A stretch of DNA of 64,000 nucleotides from Torreya grandis (GCA_037957365.1 JARHVA010000639.1:3405001-3469000); one strand, 5' to 3'. Positions 49,614 through 62,700 are shown, counted from the first letter of the stretch. Numbers and translations are program-made. Notes: generated by a model not told the origin, from the sequence alone.

Positions 49614-50235
49614 CACTAGTAGAAAAACAATAATAAATAACTAAAAAAACTACTAAAAATTGTATATAAATGACTAAGCTTGACACATGACCATTAGTAG
49701 TTTATTTCTAGTCATTTATAACGTAATGAAATTTAAGATTAAACTATTTTTAGTCATTTATTAGTTGTTTTGATTGATCAATTTGGTAGTATATTTACTC
49801 ATTAATTGTTGTTAATTAGTGATTTATTTAGTCATGGTAGTCATTTATTTAGTCATTGTAATTATTAATTGATATCAATTGGTAGTATATTTAGTCATTT
49901 TTATTCACTGATTTCTATCCATTGGTAGTACATTTAGTCATTTATATTAATTTATTTCCATCTATTGGTAGTATATTTAGTCATTTTAATTATTATTTTT
50001 ATGTTAATTGGTCATATATTTAGTCATATTTATTCACTAAATTATGCTAATTGGTAGTATATTTAGTCAATTTAATTATTAATTAACATCAATTAGTAGT
50101 ATATTTAGTCATTTTAATTGATTAATTTCCATTAATTGGTAATAAATTTAGTCATTTTAATTTTTAATTGTCATTATTTGGTAGTTTATTTAACTATTTT
50201 TGTTCACTAATTTCTGTCAACTGGTAGTATATTGA
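49614..50235 (+). mobile_element. CACTA (En/Spm) transposon left end with subterminal repeats
   Basis: CACTAGTAGAAAAAC at 49614 matches the terminal inverted repeat of plant CACTA elements (CACTA...AGAAAAA). Inside it, about ten degenerate ~50-bp units share TTGGTAGTATATTTAGTCAT from about 49690 to 50235, the subterminal repeats that bind the accessory transposase protein in such elements. The opposite end was not found, so the element may extend to the right, past the transposase-domain pseudogene at 55.7-57.4 kb and perhaps beyond the window. Confidence 0.6.
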
Positions 50236-50790
50236 TACATTGTTTATTAATTGCATAATCATTATATTTAATACTACTTTAGTAGTAAATTTTCATTTAT
50301 ATGATATGAATAATTTATTAAATACCATAAATTGTATAATGCATAAATTTGATACTTGGAAATTATAAGGGTCCCAGGCCCTTTGACAAAAAAGATTCAA
50401 TAAAAATAAAATAGTTTGGCTCAGCATCCTTCCATTTCAAGGCATATGACTGATCTATTAATAGAATAAAATACTAACAAAGCATCCTTAGAGACACACA
50501 TATTTATATTACTATCTTACTACTTTAATGACTATTAATAACTAAAAACCAACAAACTAACCAACTATTCTAGAATTACTAATTCCATAAGCTTCCCCTA
50601 ATTTGTGCAGATTTTCATCTTCCTTGGCTCCTCAATTGAACCATATGCTGCTGCACCCAAATCCACTAGATTCTAACTTGCCTTCAAAAATTCAAAATCC
50701 ACCATTTTTTTATCCTTTTGAATGCCTACAAATTGCTCATAGACTAAAAAAAATAGTATTTTTTTACTTTACTAGCTACCTCCCCATGCT
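50236..50790. other. unassigned segment right of the CACTA end
   Basis: A/T-rich to 50590, then a 78-codon plus frame (50603-50839) without recognisable domain. A mirror-like 'actactttagtag' lies near 50272. Confidence 0.25.
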
Positions 50791-50794
50791 TCTT

Positions 50795-51480
50795 CTACTT
50801 GCCTTTCCACCAGGGTGGAGACTTAAAAGAGCTTGTTAGCACTTTTTTACCCAATATTTTAATTTCATTGACCCTTTCTTTATCATGTTTCATCACCCTC
50901 CATTCTGCCAAGCTACAAATGGGTTTCAAAATATCTTCGACATAAGGTAAACTGACTCCTTGCATTTCTTCCAACTTCAACTACACTCTACAGGCTATTT
51001 CTACATCCTTAGAAAAATCAACCAAACTCATAAATCAAAACTTAAGATCTCAAATCATTTCTAGTAGGATAAACCCCAAATAGTCTCTCTCTAAAAATGG
51101 AAAAAGAGGAAACAACCCAAGCGAAAAAGATGCCAAAGCCTCTACCAACTCAAACCTATATTTTGGCCATAGGAAAAATTCTACCATTGCTTGACCCTGG
51201 GCTATATCTATCATAACTAGACAAAGATAGAATCAAATAGAGAGACCAAGTTAGAATTGAATCTAACTCAATGACTCTATGTTATAAAATCCATGCCTAA
51301 CACCAACTTGATATCTATCACCACTTCGGAAGGAGTCCAAAAAACATTCGATAGATGCATCTTAGATACCATTCTAGTAAATCCCATCTCATGACTTTTG
51401 ACTTTGCCAAAAGACAATGGCCAACCAACTAATTCCAAACAAAATTTGTCCATCTCTTCTACACCCCAAACTTGAACACT
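50795..51480 (-). pseudogene. unidentified coding-like minus-strand segment
   Basis: The minus strand reads as protein with few stops: VWGVEEMDKFCLELVGWPLS, FGKVKSHEMGFTRMVSKMHL and VFWTPSEVVIDIKLVLGMDF, then, after about six stops, LEEMQGVSLPYVEDILKPIC and WRVMKHDKERVNEIKILGKK ending at 50795. Amino-acid composition (Trp, Gly and Asp/Glu content) is that of a real protein, but I cannot name a family. It could be an ORF1-like protein of a LINE or an internal CACTA frame. Confidence 0.35.
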
Positions 51481-51824
51481 GCTAAACCAATAAGCCTATC
51501 AACCATCCTACTAAAATGCTGCTCTAAAAGCATCACAAGGAATAAATATCTAAAACATGAGAAAAGAGATGAAATAAATGCTCCAAATCATGAATGTTCT
51601 ACATCTCAGTGCTACTTAAAAATCATTCCACCAGCTTAAAATAGCATCAATCTTTACACTTGAGAAAAGTTGAAGAATGATTGCCCTAACAACTAATCAC
51701 TTTTTCATGAATTTATAATCTTGTAAAAATTATTTCAAATCATAAAAATGCTCTATATTAACAAATATGGAGACATCATTATTTTATTTTATTTTAAAAA
51801 AATATAATTTAAAGAAAATACCAT

Positions 51825-51961
51825 AATATCAATATTAAAATTGCATTTCTATATTTTTTAAAATAGTAATCTAATATTGATATTTCTCAATTAAAAACCT
51901 AAACAAACCATATTATCAACATTAAAATTAATTTTTTTAAAAAAGCAATATAATGTTGATA
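51825..51961. repeat. duplicated hairpin with a compensatory change
   Basis: Hairpin 1 has arms AATATCAATATTA (51825-51837) and TAATATTGATATT (51872-51884), a perfect 13-bp inverted repeat. Hairpin 2 has arms TATCAACATTA (51914-51924) and TAATGTTGATA (51951-51961). They are tandem copies in which the same A:T pair became C:G in both arms. Confidence 0.6.
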
Positions 51962-52181
51962 TTTATCAATTTAAAAATCAATATGATCAAAAGACTGAAA
52001 TCCTCCTAGCTCTTATTAACATTATCCATCATTTCTTCCTCACACTAATCAATCACTACATTGGCCAAAAAATAAACCACTTTATTACTTTCTCTGAAAC
52101 AATGGTAAAAAGATTGATTTATCATCATGATAAAAAAGATAATCTATAATAAAATATATAATGTGATTTTGATGAACTGTA

Positions 52182-52183
<2 letters not shown>

Positions 52184-52229
<46 letters not shown>
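52184..52229. repeat. (AT)n microsatellite
   Basis: About 46 bp of pure TA/AT dinucleotide. Confidence 0.95.
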
Positions 52230-52231
<2 letters not shown>

Positions 52232-55110
52232 CAAAGTCTAAGAGTTTCCAGCTCTTGAAAATATATCATGATAAAGATCCATAAATAACACATTCAAACT
52301 ACTACATAAAGTAGTGGGCCAAGCTATCTAACAACTAGTACATGATAAATATTAACTATGTCATTTTTTACAAATATTTTAGTGGCTACCATGTGAATGT
52401 TCCTTCTTTCTCTTTTAGATGGACAACTTCATTTATTTTGTCTTCATAAGAAAGGGGTATGTTACTTTCAACCTATAAAATATTTACATTTGCATCTCTT
52501 ATTCCTTTCAATTTAACTCCATGTATAATAGATAGTGAGTGAATCTACCCAATGCCCATAGCAACACCATTAAACAAATCTAACACCCTAACTTTATCCC
52601 CTTCTTAGATTTTATCAATACATTTCTAAAAAAATAAAAAATACACATTATATTGAGATATAAAATATTTGACAACACACAAATAAACATTCGATAAATA
52701 TTTATAAGAAACTAGAAAATGATGATAGGAAACCCAAAACCATGCATCTGACATATTAAATAAAAATTAACTTCCTTTTATTTGATATAAAATGGATGTT
52801 AGATATAGAAGGTGTTAATATGTTAGTAGTCATGTGCCATGAAGATGTAGATGATATAATGACAAGTGTCATTCCTCTAGTTATTATAGGCTATTTTGTA
52901 GTTATTATGAGCACCTTCCTCACCACTAGGCACAACTTTTTAGTGGCTATAGGCTCAACTTATAGTTGTTTTAGGTACATTCTAACCCCTATATACACCT
53001 CTCTAGTAGCTACAAGTTAACTCCATACAAATGATGAGCTATGGCTTTGGCTATGGACTATTGAGAAATTCATGGAAGACACCAGACAAACTAGAGGAGT
53101 GAAGGAAGATTAGAGTAGAAACTTCAAACATTGCTAAGGAATGACCATACCCATGAATGACAAAGTAAGTGCTACAAAAAAGGCATATACTTTCAATATC
53201 CATTTAGAGTGTTTTGGACCATAATTTATAACTCCAGGGATACAAAAGAATCATTCTCAGCTTTTGGTCACTTCATGGAAAATAATTTCACTTTACCAAT
53301 AAGAGAGATTGGAGATATTTTCTAGATCAAAGGTCTCAAGTTTGATAAACTTACTGATTTTCAAATTAAGAGTTCACTAAACAAAGAATCCATCAGCAAA
53401 TATCCTCATTTACTAGGATTAAGATAGAAGAGAAACATTCCATTAGCAGGCTCATACAAAGGAGATCAAGAGGATCAAATGCCATCACCCACCCTCTTCC
53501 ATGATTATAAAGGATCTAAATTTGATAAAAAATAAAGATCTATAGTAACCATCTTGTGGAAGAATGGCAATAGTCTCTCATACCACTATAAGACCACTAC
53601 TCTAGTGCTTTGCAAGTCATCATGATCACATGTAGGTTGTTGAGGGCATAATTAAAGGATAAGACACTATGATCACATAATTACGTAAAGGTAACATTAC
53701 AACAAAATCATGACTACTAGGGTAATATTTGCATGAGCAAACAACAAGCTAAGCTTCCATTCTGACAAACACTCACATGTAGATTTTCTATGCAACAACC
53801 CTAGAAATAAATGGTTATAAAGGTATGGTGTATCTTTTAGTAATAAAAATCAATTTATTTTTTTAATATAACATGCATTATATTAAAAAATATATTTAAT
53901 CATTAAAACATCATTCATCAAGTCTTGTCATGAGCTATTCCAACTCACCACTCAAAACCCTCATTATGACCCCATCTTATCTTTTTGTATCCTACACATA
54001 CCATGTCACTTGGGGATAAGTTACATTTCATGTGGCGTGGGGAAGAATGTTGTGGGCAATCAATCACATGATAATCTACACATGCAAATTAAAATCCCAT
54101 GATTACACCATAACCACACCCATATTTGATTGGGGAAAAAAATCAATTTTATTATTTTCCACTTTGAGTTCATAGCTCATTCACAAAAAGACATAAGCAA
54201 GACATTGTTGTAACCTAAAACCAAAACTACCATTATTGAAACAACTTACTTCACTACAAGTAGTAATCTGAAGGTAAAATTGGGTGTTTTGAATAGATAT
54301 TGGTTTGAAAATTTTGCCAAGAAGATAAACTAGCTAGAATGGGAGATTAAATAGTGAGAAGGGAACCCTTAGACCACAGGAAATTGCAAGGAGACATAGA
54401 CAACTAGGCTATCTTTAGTAGGGTTGGATGGGCTACCTATTTTGAGAAACTATAACATTTTTTAGAAAATTTCGCTAGATAATTTGTAGGGTCTTTTACA
54501 AGAGAAAAATCGATAATATTTGGCACAATATTTCGTGACTATAGAGTTATGGCCTATGTATTTCTCCTATTCTATTTAACAACATTACACCTAAAATCTT
54601 TGATATTCCTACATACCTAATATTGTAAAGATAGGAACCCTAAAACCATGCACCTGACATATTAAGAAAATATTAACTTCCTACTATTTGAAATCTATGT
54701 CAAAATATATGTATGAACTCTATTACAAACTAAGATCTAAGATTCCATATGTAAGTTATATGTTCTCCCTTATTTTCATAATCTATATATACTAGCTAAT
54801 TACGTTTCACTACTATTCTAACCAGCTTCTATCACATAGGTAATGATTATCTTTATTTACATAATAAAATAACCATTACTTACTTGAATAATACTTACTT
54901 ATATGTGGTTTCATAGCACTCACCTCAAGTTCAACACCACTACTATGAATATCATGCATGCTCCTTGAGTTTAGCATAATCACTATCAACATTGACATGG
55001 AGTTGTGCAGCTTTGTAGAGAGCTCTATTAATAGGGCCTTTTTCTTTTCATTCCACTTTCATATAATTACTCTGCATGTGGTTTAATCATCATTTAAAAA
55101 TTAATATAAG
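52230..55110. other. unassigned AT-rich segment
   Basis: No recognised domain. 53335-53535 reads openly on the plus strand (KGLKFDKLTDFQIKSSLNKE, one stop) but resembles nothing I know. Pieces at 54930-55090 recur in diverged form at 55420-55540 ('atcactatcaacattgacat', 'gtggtttaa[tc]catcat'). Confidence 0.3.
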
Positions 55111-55610
55111 TTAATTAAAGAATGAAAAATCTCTAATTTTTTGTCCAAAAGAACATTTTAAGCATGAAGAATGACAAAACATTGGGGCAGATTAACTTAC
55201 AACTTAAAGAATGCAAAAGCTATAATTTTTTGTCCAAAAAAAGAATGACAAAATATTGGGATAGATTAAATTACAACTTAAATAATGCAAATGCTATACA
55301 TTTTTGTCCAAAAGAACATTTTAAGCATGAAGAATGACAAAACATTAGGACAAATAACTGACAATAACTATTATATTACCCTAACTTCAACACAACTATG
55401 ATTGTGCTACACATTCTTGTCTAGTTCATCATGATCACTATCAATATCAACATCTCTATTGACATCAAGACATTTTCATTTTCGTGCTACTTTGATAAAA
55501 TTGCTTTACATGTAGTTTAACCATCATGAAAAAAATATACAAAGCATTCACTTGTCAAGTAAATAATGCAAGCTATAAATTTGTCCAAAAGAACATTTTA
55601 TGGATCACTC
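55111..55610. repeat. local tandem duplication block
   Basis: 'ttgtccaaaagaacatttta' plus 'agcatgaagaatgacaaaac' occurs at about 55140 and 55304. A shorter version is at 55216, and 'ttgtccaaaagaacatttta' recurs at about 55583. The whole unit from 54905 may be duplicated. Confidence 0.6.
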
Positions 55611-55679
55611 CAACAATAGAGAAATTAGGTTAGATTCTTCTATGCTCAGATTTTAATCTAAATATTAAGAGGCATTTGT

Positions 55680-57420
55680 ATCTATAATTTCCAAAAAATA
55701 AGAAATGAAATCAATAGAGCCACATACCTCATCTAAATCCATGGAATTATGCTCATTCCATGCAAAAATTATAGGCTTAATAGAGGAAACCAAATGTGAA
55801 AGTTTCTCAGTGAGACCATTTATGTAACTCATTACATGTTGGTACCCTTCATTTGTATTGACATGATCTAGAGAGGCTCTTACTGGGTGTCTAACAGATG
55901 GCTATGAAATCTCTATTGATGAACCATATTTTCACTTCATCATACTCTTATATTTACTAGGATCTAATGTTTCCATATAATTAACAATATATTTTGCACC
56001 TACTTCTCTATTACTATATTCCACCTAAAATACAATGTCAATTTCAACATCAATAAAAATCAAAATAAATAACACAATGTAAATTGAACCTAAAAGCCAT
56101 ACACTTACTCTAAATTTGTCTATTTTGGCCTACAACCCTCCTCGACCAAATGTATATCCATCCCTCACATTATCTCTTACTCTCTTGTCTCTATTAATCT
56201 TTGTCAAATATTATTCAAAATGCAAACTTTATTTCAATGCCTCCCACTGTTTGGGAGATAGAGTGGAGTCTAACCTCTCTTTTCCCTCCATCATTATTTT
56301 TCTACAATTGTATCTAAAATTATTCATCAAAAGTTGCATTGTTTGTTTGTAATATTTTCTAGAGATTTGTTCATTGGTAGTCTCAAAAGCATTTTCCATT
56401 ATTTTTATAATTTTTTTCACATTTCATGGATCTTGCTCTACAAAATTTTATTCAAAAATATCCAAATGGGCCCTACATCTTACTCCCAACTTGAAGGCCC
56501 ACCTTGTAGCATTTGGCCCAATGGCCTCACTATCTCTTGATACCTCAAACAAGAATGGATTCTTACCTTATAATTTTATTTATTTTGTATTCATCTCTAT
56601 ATATCTATACATATCTTAACTCAATATTTATCTTTTTGAAAAAATCAAACACATCTTCTATTAAACCACTACCAATATTTTTCACTGATCCACTAGTTCC
56701 ATCAAAAATTGTAGATGCAATAGGTACACTCTAAGACACACTTGATATAAGTGGTCTCTCTTCATGACTTTAAATAAATAGAAAATCATGCTCCTTGGCC
56801 ACATTAGGTGTGGCATGAGTAGGTGGATCAATATCAGTCTCCATAAATTTCACTTTAAACACATCCTTTAATCTTGAATAATAATATGCAGACTTACTAT
56901 TCTTTTTCTCTCATGTTTGTCAATAATACCTCTTAGAATTTATGTTAAGAGATCATCACAATGTTGCACATCACCATGTGATATATCAGGCTACATATCA
57001 TCACAACTATTCTTTTGACCAACTATATTTGTTGAATCATAAATGCATTGGCTTCTACGAATTGATGGCATTGTATCTTTTCTTTCCTTTTGTTGTTTCT
57101 CTACATTTTCTTTGCACTCTTTTTCTTGCCTATAAAACAAAAAAAAAATTATATTATGTCTTTTATACATAAATCTCTTACCTATAAAATTTCATTAAAC
57201 ACTATTAAACAAATAATATACTACTTAGTGGATTTGCAACTTACATGTTTGTCAAACCAAGATGCGATAAATATTCATTATTCTTAGCCACATTTTATCT
57301 ACAAAAGTGCTCATAATCTGTCACTAAAAATTTAGCATTATGATCACTATCATCTAATTTATGCCTTAAAGTCTTTTTCCTCATTTCTTGAAGTCTAAAT
57401 AAACAATAATGTATAAATCA
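55680..57420 (-). pseudogene. CACTA-type plant transposase-associated protein, broken
   Basis: Minus strand, high to low coordinates: KKTLRHKLDDSDHNAKFLVT near 57360, STIFDGTSGSVKNIGSGL near 56690, then a dense domain SEAIGPNATRWAFKLGVRCR, AHLDIFE, NFVEQDP, VKKIIKIMENAFETTNEQIS, MQLLMNNFRYNCRKIMMEGK, ERLDSTLSPKQWEALK (56229-56530), INRDKRVRDNVRDGYTFGRG, and a further C-terminal stretch to about 55700 (HVNTNEGYQHVMSYINGLTE). The 'N.W+...K ... S.EQWE.L ... NR.NR.....H/GG+' pattern fits the plant transposase (Ptta/En/Spm) domain carried as the second gene of CACTA elements. The CACTA end at 49614 supports this. Family assignment is moderate. Confidence 0.5.
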
Positions 57421-57937
57421 ACAACTTGAATCAGTAGAATAGTAGTGGAATATGAGTTTGAATCTTAGATTTTGGACATCAAATGGGATTTTGATTTTAG
57501 AAGAAACTCATTAAAAGTGACCATTTTTGAGGGATTAGAAACATCTACATTCAACATTTGAGTAATGGTTGCTGAGGAAATAAAACATAAAACCCTATAA
57601 TGATCAGAAGATAACAAGATAATATTCATTAATTCACTTCAACAAAAAATTGAAACCAGAATTCAACCACCAATTATAACTTTATTCTATTCATCTTTAA
57701 AAACTATTATAATACATTTCAAAATTTTGTCCTGAGTGACTCCCCTACTGATGATTATCATTCGGTCTTGGTTTCCCTTTTATAGGTGAGTAAGGGAAGC
57801 AATAAGTTTCAGAATATTACATGTCAAAAATTGTCTTTTCAACTACCCAATTTTAACATAAATCAAAAATTCTTAATTATCATTGTTTACATAGGATTAC
57901 ATAAAAGCAACGAAAGATGAGAAATGACAAGAAATGA
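57421..57937 (-). promoter_or_regulatory. LTR-like segment with TATA box, downstream of the 58-61 kb pseudogene
   Basis: On the minus strand CCTATAAAAGGGAAACC (box at 57775-57786) is a strong TATA box, placed about 150 bp past the end of the long pseudogene, as in a 3' LTR. LTR termini could not be fixed, and no second copy is in the window. Confidence 0.4.
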
Positions 57938-60900
57938 TCAGATGTTGAAGTCTAGAGCACTCTCAATATACCAAATTTTGTTAGTCATCATAAGGTACCC
58001 ATGATCATTTAGATCTAGCAAGGTCCTCTCTCCATGATAGTATCTCCAAGGCTTGGTACTTCACTACAAGGCATATTATTCTAGGGGAGCTAGATATGTC
58101 TGCTCCCATTGGTACACTATGTAATCATGAGGCCAATTTTAATCTTGTTTTTTTTTTTATGTTGGCCAAGTTCCTCTTCCATATGTTTTGTAATAAACAT
58201 CTGGTGCTTATGATGAATTTTGAATATCCAACATCCAATGCAATTATTCTATCCAAGGTTAAATTGAGGTTGTGAATATTTATCTCAACATCCTTCTATA
58301 AATGAGGTAGATGGGAATAATTTAGCTAAATCCATCTATCCAATCCTTGGAGTCTCTCAATTGATCATCATCCCTTAGTATCTTAGACACAAACTACTTA
58401 TTTAGTGTGTGAAATGAATCCATACTTACCTTGATCTTTTGGTCTTCTCTAGATATGTATTGAAATTCATCTATGACCATTCAGACTATTTGCTTAGTAG
58501 GCTTTAAATCTATGGGGGCCTCAACACTCCTTTGTAAAAAAATTCACAAAGTTATTAAGGTGTGATGTATAAGTTGTCATTTCTTGAATAAGGGGTCCAA
58601 TATAGGTACATGGGCCTTCATCAGATCAACTGCTTATGACAAGGAAACATAACACTCATACACATTTTTCAATTCATCCACAATTAGTTTAACCCTATGC
58701 TCTAAGATATTTTCTAATACCCTAAGGGTTTTTCTCTTTGTTCCTTCCTTTGTTTCTTCATTAGTCTTTTTCAACTTCTCAATTTCTTGTTTTAGCACAT
58801 TTACTTATTAAAAAATGATTATACTTGTATCAGTCTGGATGGTACGGGGCTAGTATACTATTAATTTTATGCTTTGGGAAGGACTTACTCCTTTCAAATA
58901 TTCTTTCAATTTCATATTTTATATGAATAACATATTCACTTCATCATTTAGATCAATCTGTTCTTTCTCATATTCTACCAATCTAAGCTCCATACCTGAA
59001 CTACAACCCTAGTAAACATTGTTGAGTACATTGTCATAGTAGCTACCTCTAATGCTGATGTGTCTTAAAGTGTCTTTACCATGGTAGTTCCTCTCATTTC
59101 TTGGACAATTTCACGCAATATTGGTTTCTATGTTCTTTTTTGATTTGTCCAAAAGGCTAGGGTTTCAATTTTCAGATTCTAACCTATGCCACTCATTCTC
59201 TTATTTGAATTGAATTAAAAAATAAACATGGGATCTTCTTGGATTCTTACTTGATCTAGTAAGAATATATTTTTCAGCTCCATCCTAGGAATGATTAGTA
59301 TGTTGCTCTCCAATACCAATTTTCGAGCCTCATATGGGCTGATATGAATTTCATTGATCTTGAGCTCCTCAAAGGTCTGAGCAACAATCTAATCATGTTG
59401 GGACTCTTCAGTACCCATCTTATTAATTTGGAGTCTGTCCTTAAATTCTCTCACTTTCACCTTGATCCAAAAATCTTTAAACTTAGGAGTCTATATAAAT
59501 TCAGCATCTTCAATAAACCTAAGAGCAATGACCACTCTTTCATCATCATGCATCTCTTAGTCATTATGTGGATGTACATCCAGCCTTTCTTCTAGTCTGT
59601 GAGCCTCAATGACAAGTTTAGGGAGTGGTTGATCCACTTCTTCATCATCTTTTAAATTCATTATCACATTGGCTACCTCCTCTATATCTCCCACCTCTTC
59701 ACTTACTTCATATGCCATTAAGCGGAGTACTTACTATGTCTTTTGATTCTTAAGCTTTTGTTGCTCTGGAGGTGATTCTAATTATACCATACTAGTGTTT
59801 AGAAGGGGTTCTATATCACAAAACCACTTATCTTCTTGATGAGAAACTTGGTGGGATTTGGAGACTACTCCTTATGTTCCTTTTCTATTTAAACATATAA
59901 CCATTCGTTCTTAAGAGGATCCCCTTCTTCCACATAAAAACCTAGGAATTCAGTGTCTCTCTTCTTCTTATCTTCTTCAAATATTTTTATGATTTCCCAT
60001 TTCCTTTCCCTTTTAAATAATTCATGAGGGGTAAGATAATTTATTATTACATCTTCTTCATAATCAACCTCATGGGTAATCCTAGCTCTAGTGAGTAGTG
60101 TTTTAATTACAAAGTTTATATGTCCTTCAAGGTCAAAGACCCTTTCCCCTCATGACTTAAAAGAATACCTTACCTTAAAATAAATTGGTATCTCTTATAG
60201 AGTATTAGACCCAATGGATATTTCCACACATATAGTTAAGTTAGGTAGGAATGTCCCCTTTTTCTGCCTCTTCATAACATCTTTCTCCATACATAGCATT
60301 TGCCACATAAATTCCAAAAATGAAATTCAAATGGAAATAAACTAAGGTAGAATGTGTGGGGCTTGAGGAAACCCATAAAATATTATCACTATTTGGTCTA
60401 GTAGAAATAACTAGTCACCAAAATTATGGGTATGTCCCTGTTCTAGCTTCAATGCAACAGGTCTTAATAATTCTCTGATTTCAATGGGAAATTTTGGTGA
60501 AATGTGAGCAAGAGTGGTCATGACACTTACTACAAAATCATGATGAAATGTCACATAATCATTATTCCTACATCTACTAATCTAGAAGTAACACCAATGT
60601 TACAAGGGCAACCTATTTCCTTATTGGTCAGTCATCCCCAAGCACATCCTTTTAGTCCATTTATCGTTGTTCTGATATAATATTAAATGACACAATAATG
60701 AATAATTTATAAAAGTGATAGGGGATAGATTTTCTCTCACTTGTAAGAATCCCTCATATATCCCTTTCTCAATTAGAGTAGAAAATTCATACTCAAAATT
60801 CACTTTAGGGTTTTGAATCCACATTACCATCATCATGAGATTGATTAGCATCTTCTTCTGAGCATCAATCCTAAGAACTTAGCACAAAGAAAAATAAGTT

Positions 60901-61497
60901 ATTTTAAAATAGACTTGAAAGTATTCCATGGTAAATTTCTCATTTTTAGAAGGGGAAATAGGTACCCTTTTATTATTTGCACCTATTTTCATGTGCATAG
61001 GAAGTTATTCACTCCTATAGTTTTTTTAATCTCATATAGTCTTCATCACTTTTATCTAGGTTAATTTTTGTGATGGCTTGATTATTCAACATGAAACACT
61101 CTACAATTGTTGTTTTAGTCAATACCACTAATGGTGAGCCATTTGGCATTATTATAGTCCTAGTAGCTAGGTGGTAATGTTGTGCCAGTACTCTGATAAA
61201 CTCAACATCTATGAATACATTTGGGACTATTAGTTTGGCCAAGTCCAAGGCCCAAGGATTTGAAATTGGAATCTTACCATCCCTCTTATCATAGAAGTAC
61301 TGAAATAAATCCCACCCTAAGATAGGAATAATTAGGTCTCTGCATTCGTAAGCTACATCTCTAAACACCTTTTTGAATCCCTTATTTGTTGAATTAGGTA
61401 ACACATCAAGTATGGACTATTGTAAAGTTTTCTTTTTCATTTTAGAGGTTGTGGCTTCTTCCTTCTCACTCGTAAGTTCACTTCTTTTGGGTGTCAT
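57938..61497 (-). pseudogene. ~1,190-codon retroelement-borne protein of unrecognised family, broken
   Basis: It starts MTPKRSELTSEKEEATTSKM (ATG at 61495-61497) and stays readable almost to 57938. The best-kept part (61015-61404) reads NKGFKKVFRDVAYECRDL, WDLFQYFYDKRDGKIPI, NPWALDLAKLIVPNVFIDVE, FIRVLAQHYHLATRTIIMPN and GSPLVVLTKTTIVE. Further parts are RIQ/IQNPKVNFEYEFSTLIEK with INYSLLCHLILYQNNDKW (60621-60851), LTPHELFKRERKWEIIKIFE, GTEESQHD with QTFEELKINEIHISPYEARK (about 59340), a Lys/Glu-rich coiled-coil-like stretch LKQEIEKLKKTNEETKEGTK (about 58760), and LKPTKQIV with SMDSFHTLNK. About 30 stops and some frameshifts, mostly Trp/Gln/Arg to stop. It is not RT, integrase or a gag domain I know. 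I associate the style with proteins encoded by abundant gymnosperm repeats, from memory and unverified. Confidence 0.6.
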
Positions 61498-62700
61498 GAT
61501 GAATAATTTACTTCTACTTTATTTCTTTAAGTGTTTACTTGTAGAATTAAGCAAATTCAGTTCTTATACACTTTCTATAGAGGGTTTCTATGAACTTACC
61601 TAACGAAATAATAATTATAGAGTCATCCTCCTTGAACTCCCTTGCCTCTAGTATGCTGAGCTATGTGAATGATTGCAAAAATGGCATCAACTCCCAAGTA
61701 TATTTTTTACTGAGCTCGGTCACCTCTCTATTAATGTCAATTCATGAAAAATATTTCATAATATATCCATATTTTGAGTTTAAATACATGCCTTTGATCT
61801 TGGGAAATTGGACAATTCATGTTTAGAAGTGTAATCATTGCGACTGATTATTTAAATGCTTTGACATCTTATACTGTATTAAAAATCTATCATATCAAAA
61901 CCACTATGGGGGTAGTGCTATGGTAGATTTAGCATTTTACTATCCCTGATATGCCACACACTTTCACTTTTCTTGATGTGGGATAGTGGGTTAGATAGTC
62001 TCATACCACCACCCCATGCACACCCCTTTGGACTCCCATGGGAAGGTGAGTTAATTCTAATGGTTAAGTGATTATTCACCACCATATCGTAGTGTCACTA
62101 TTCACCCCTTGTGGGGATATAGTTTACTTTAGTTGTTATCATGTTCTTACTACCACCCCATGCTATTCACATTTGGTTATCATGGTATTGCAGTAAGCCT
62201 TTGTACATTGACCTATATGTCCTACTATCCTATGCATACCTTTGTTGATTATTTTGGTAGTATGGTATTGGATTTTTTTTATGTATTTTAGGTGGGAATA
62301 TAGGGTTATATTATGAATGTAGTATTTTAGATATTATTTTATTATAAAGATTGAACAATTTTCTAATTTTGTAGTCTCTTAGTTTTAGTTTTCAGTGTTA
62401 GTCAGACATAAGAGATCATTTCTTTGTTTGAATGAGTAGGCTTAGTCAGGTAAAGAGACTTTTAACATAGGAATCAAGGCTTTAGTCATTAGGCTCAAGG
62501 CTAGTTATGATAATGAAACTTGGAAAATTTTGGAGGTTCTAACATAGGGGTTGTCATGTTTCAAAATTTTGCCTAAGTATGGAACCTTTATACCTTGAGG
62601 ATTTTGGTCTTATAATTCATTGTTGTTCTCTTGTTTAAGTTCTAGTCTTTTAAATTTCTTGCAATACAATTTGATAAGGAGATTTAAGTTAGGGGGTAAT
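61498..62700 (-). other. leader-like region upstream of the 57.9-61.5 kb pseudogene, with short repeats
   Basis: Between about 61900 and 62260 the motif 'ccaccccatgc' with 'attcacc' and 'tggtattg' recurs four to five times. A repeat-bearing untranslated leader before a minus-strand ORF parallels the leader of element B. No frames of note. The 61590-61826 plus frame is a shadow. Confidence 0.35.

Noticed and set aside
53200..53560. Readable plus-strand stretch (TLPIREIGDIF, KGLKFDKLTDFQIKSS)
   Set aside because: Only about 110 codons with stops, no recognisable motif and no supporting context, so not called as a gene.
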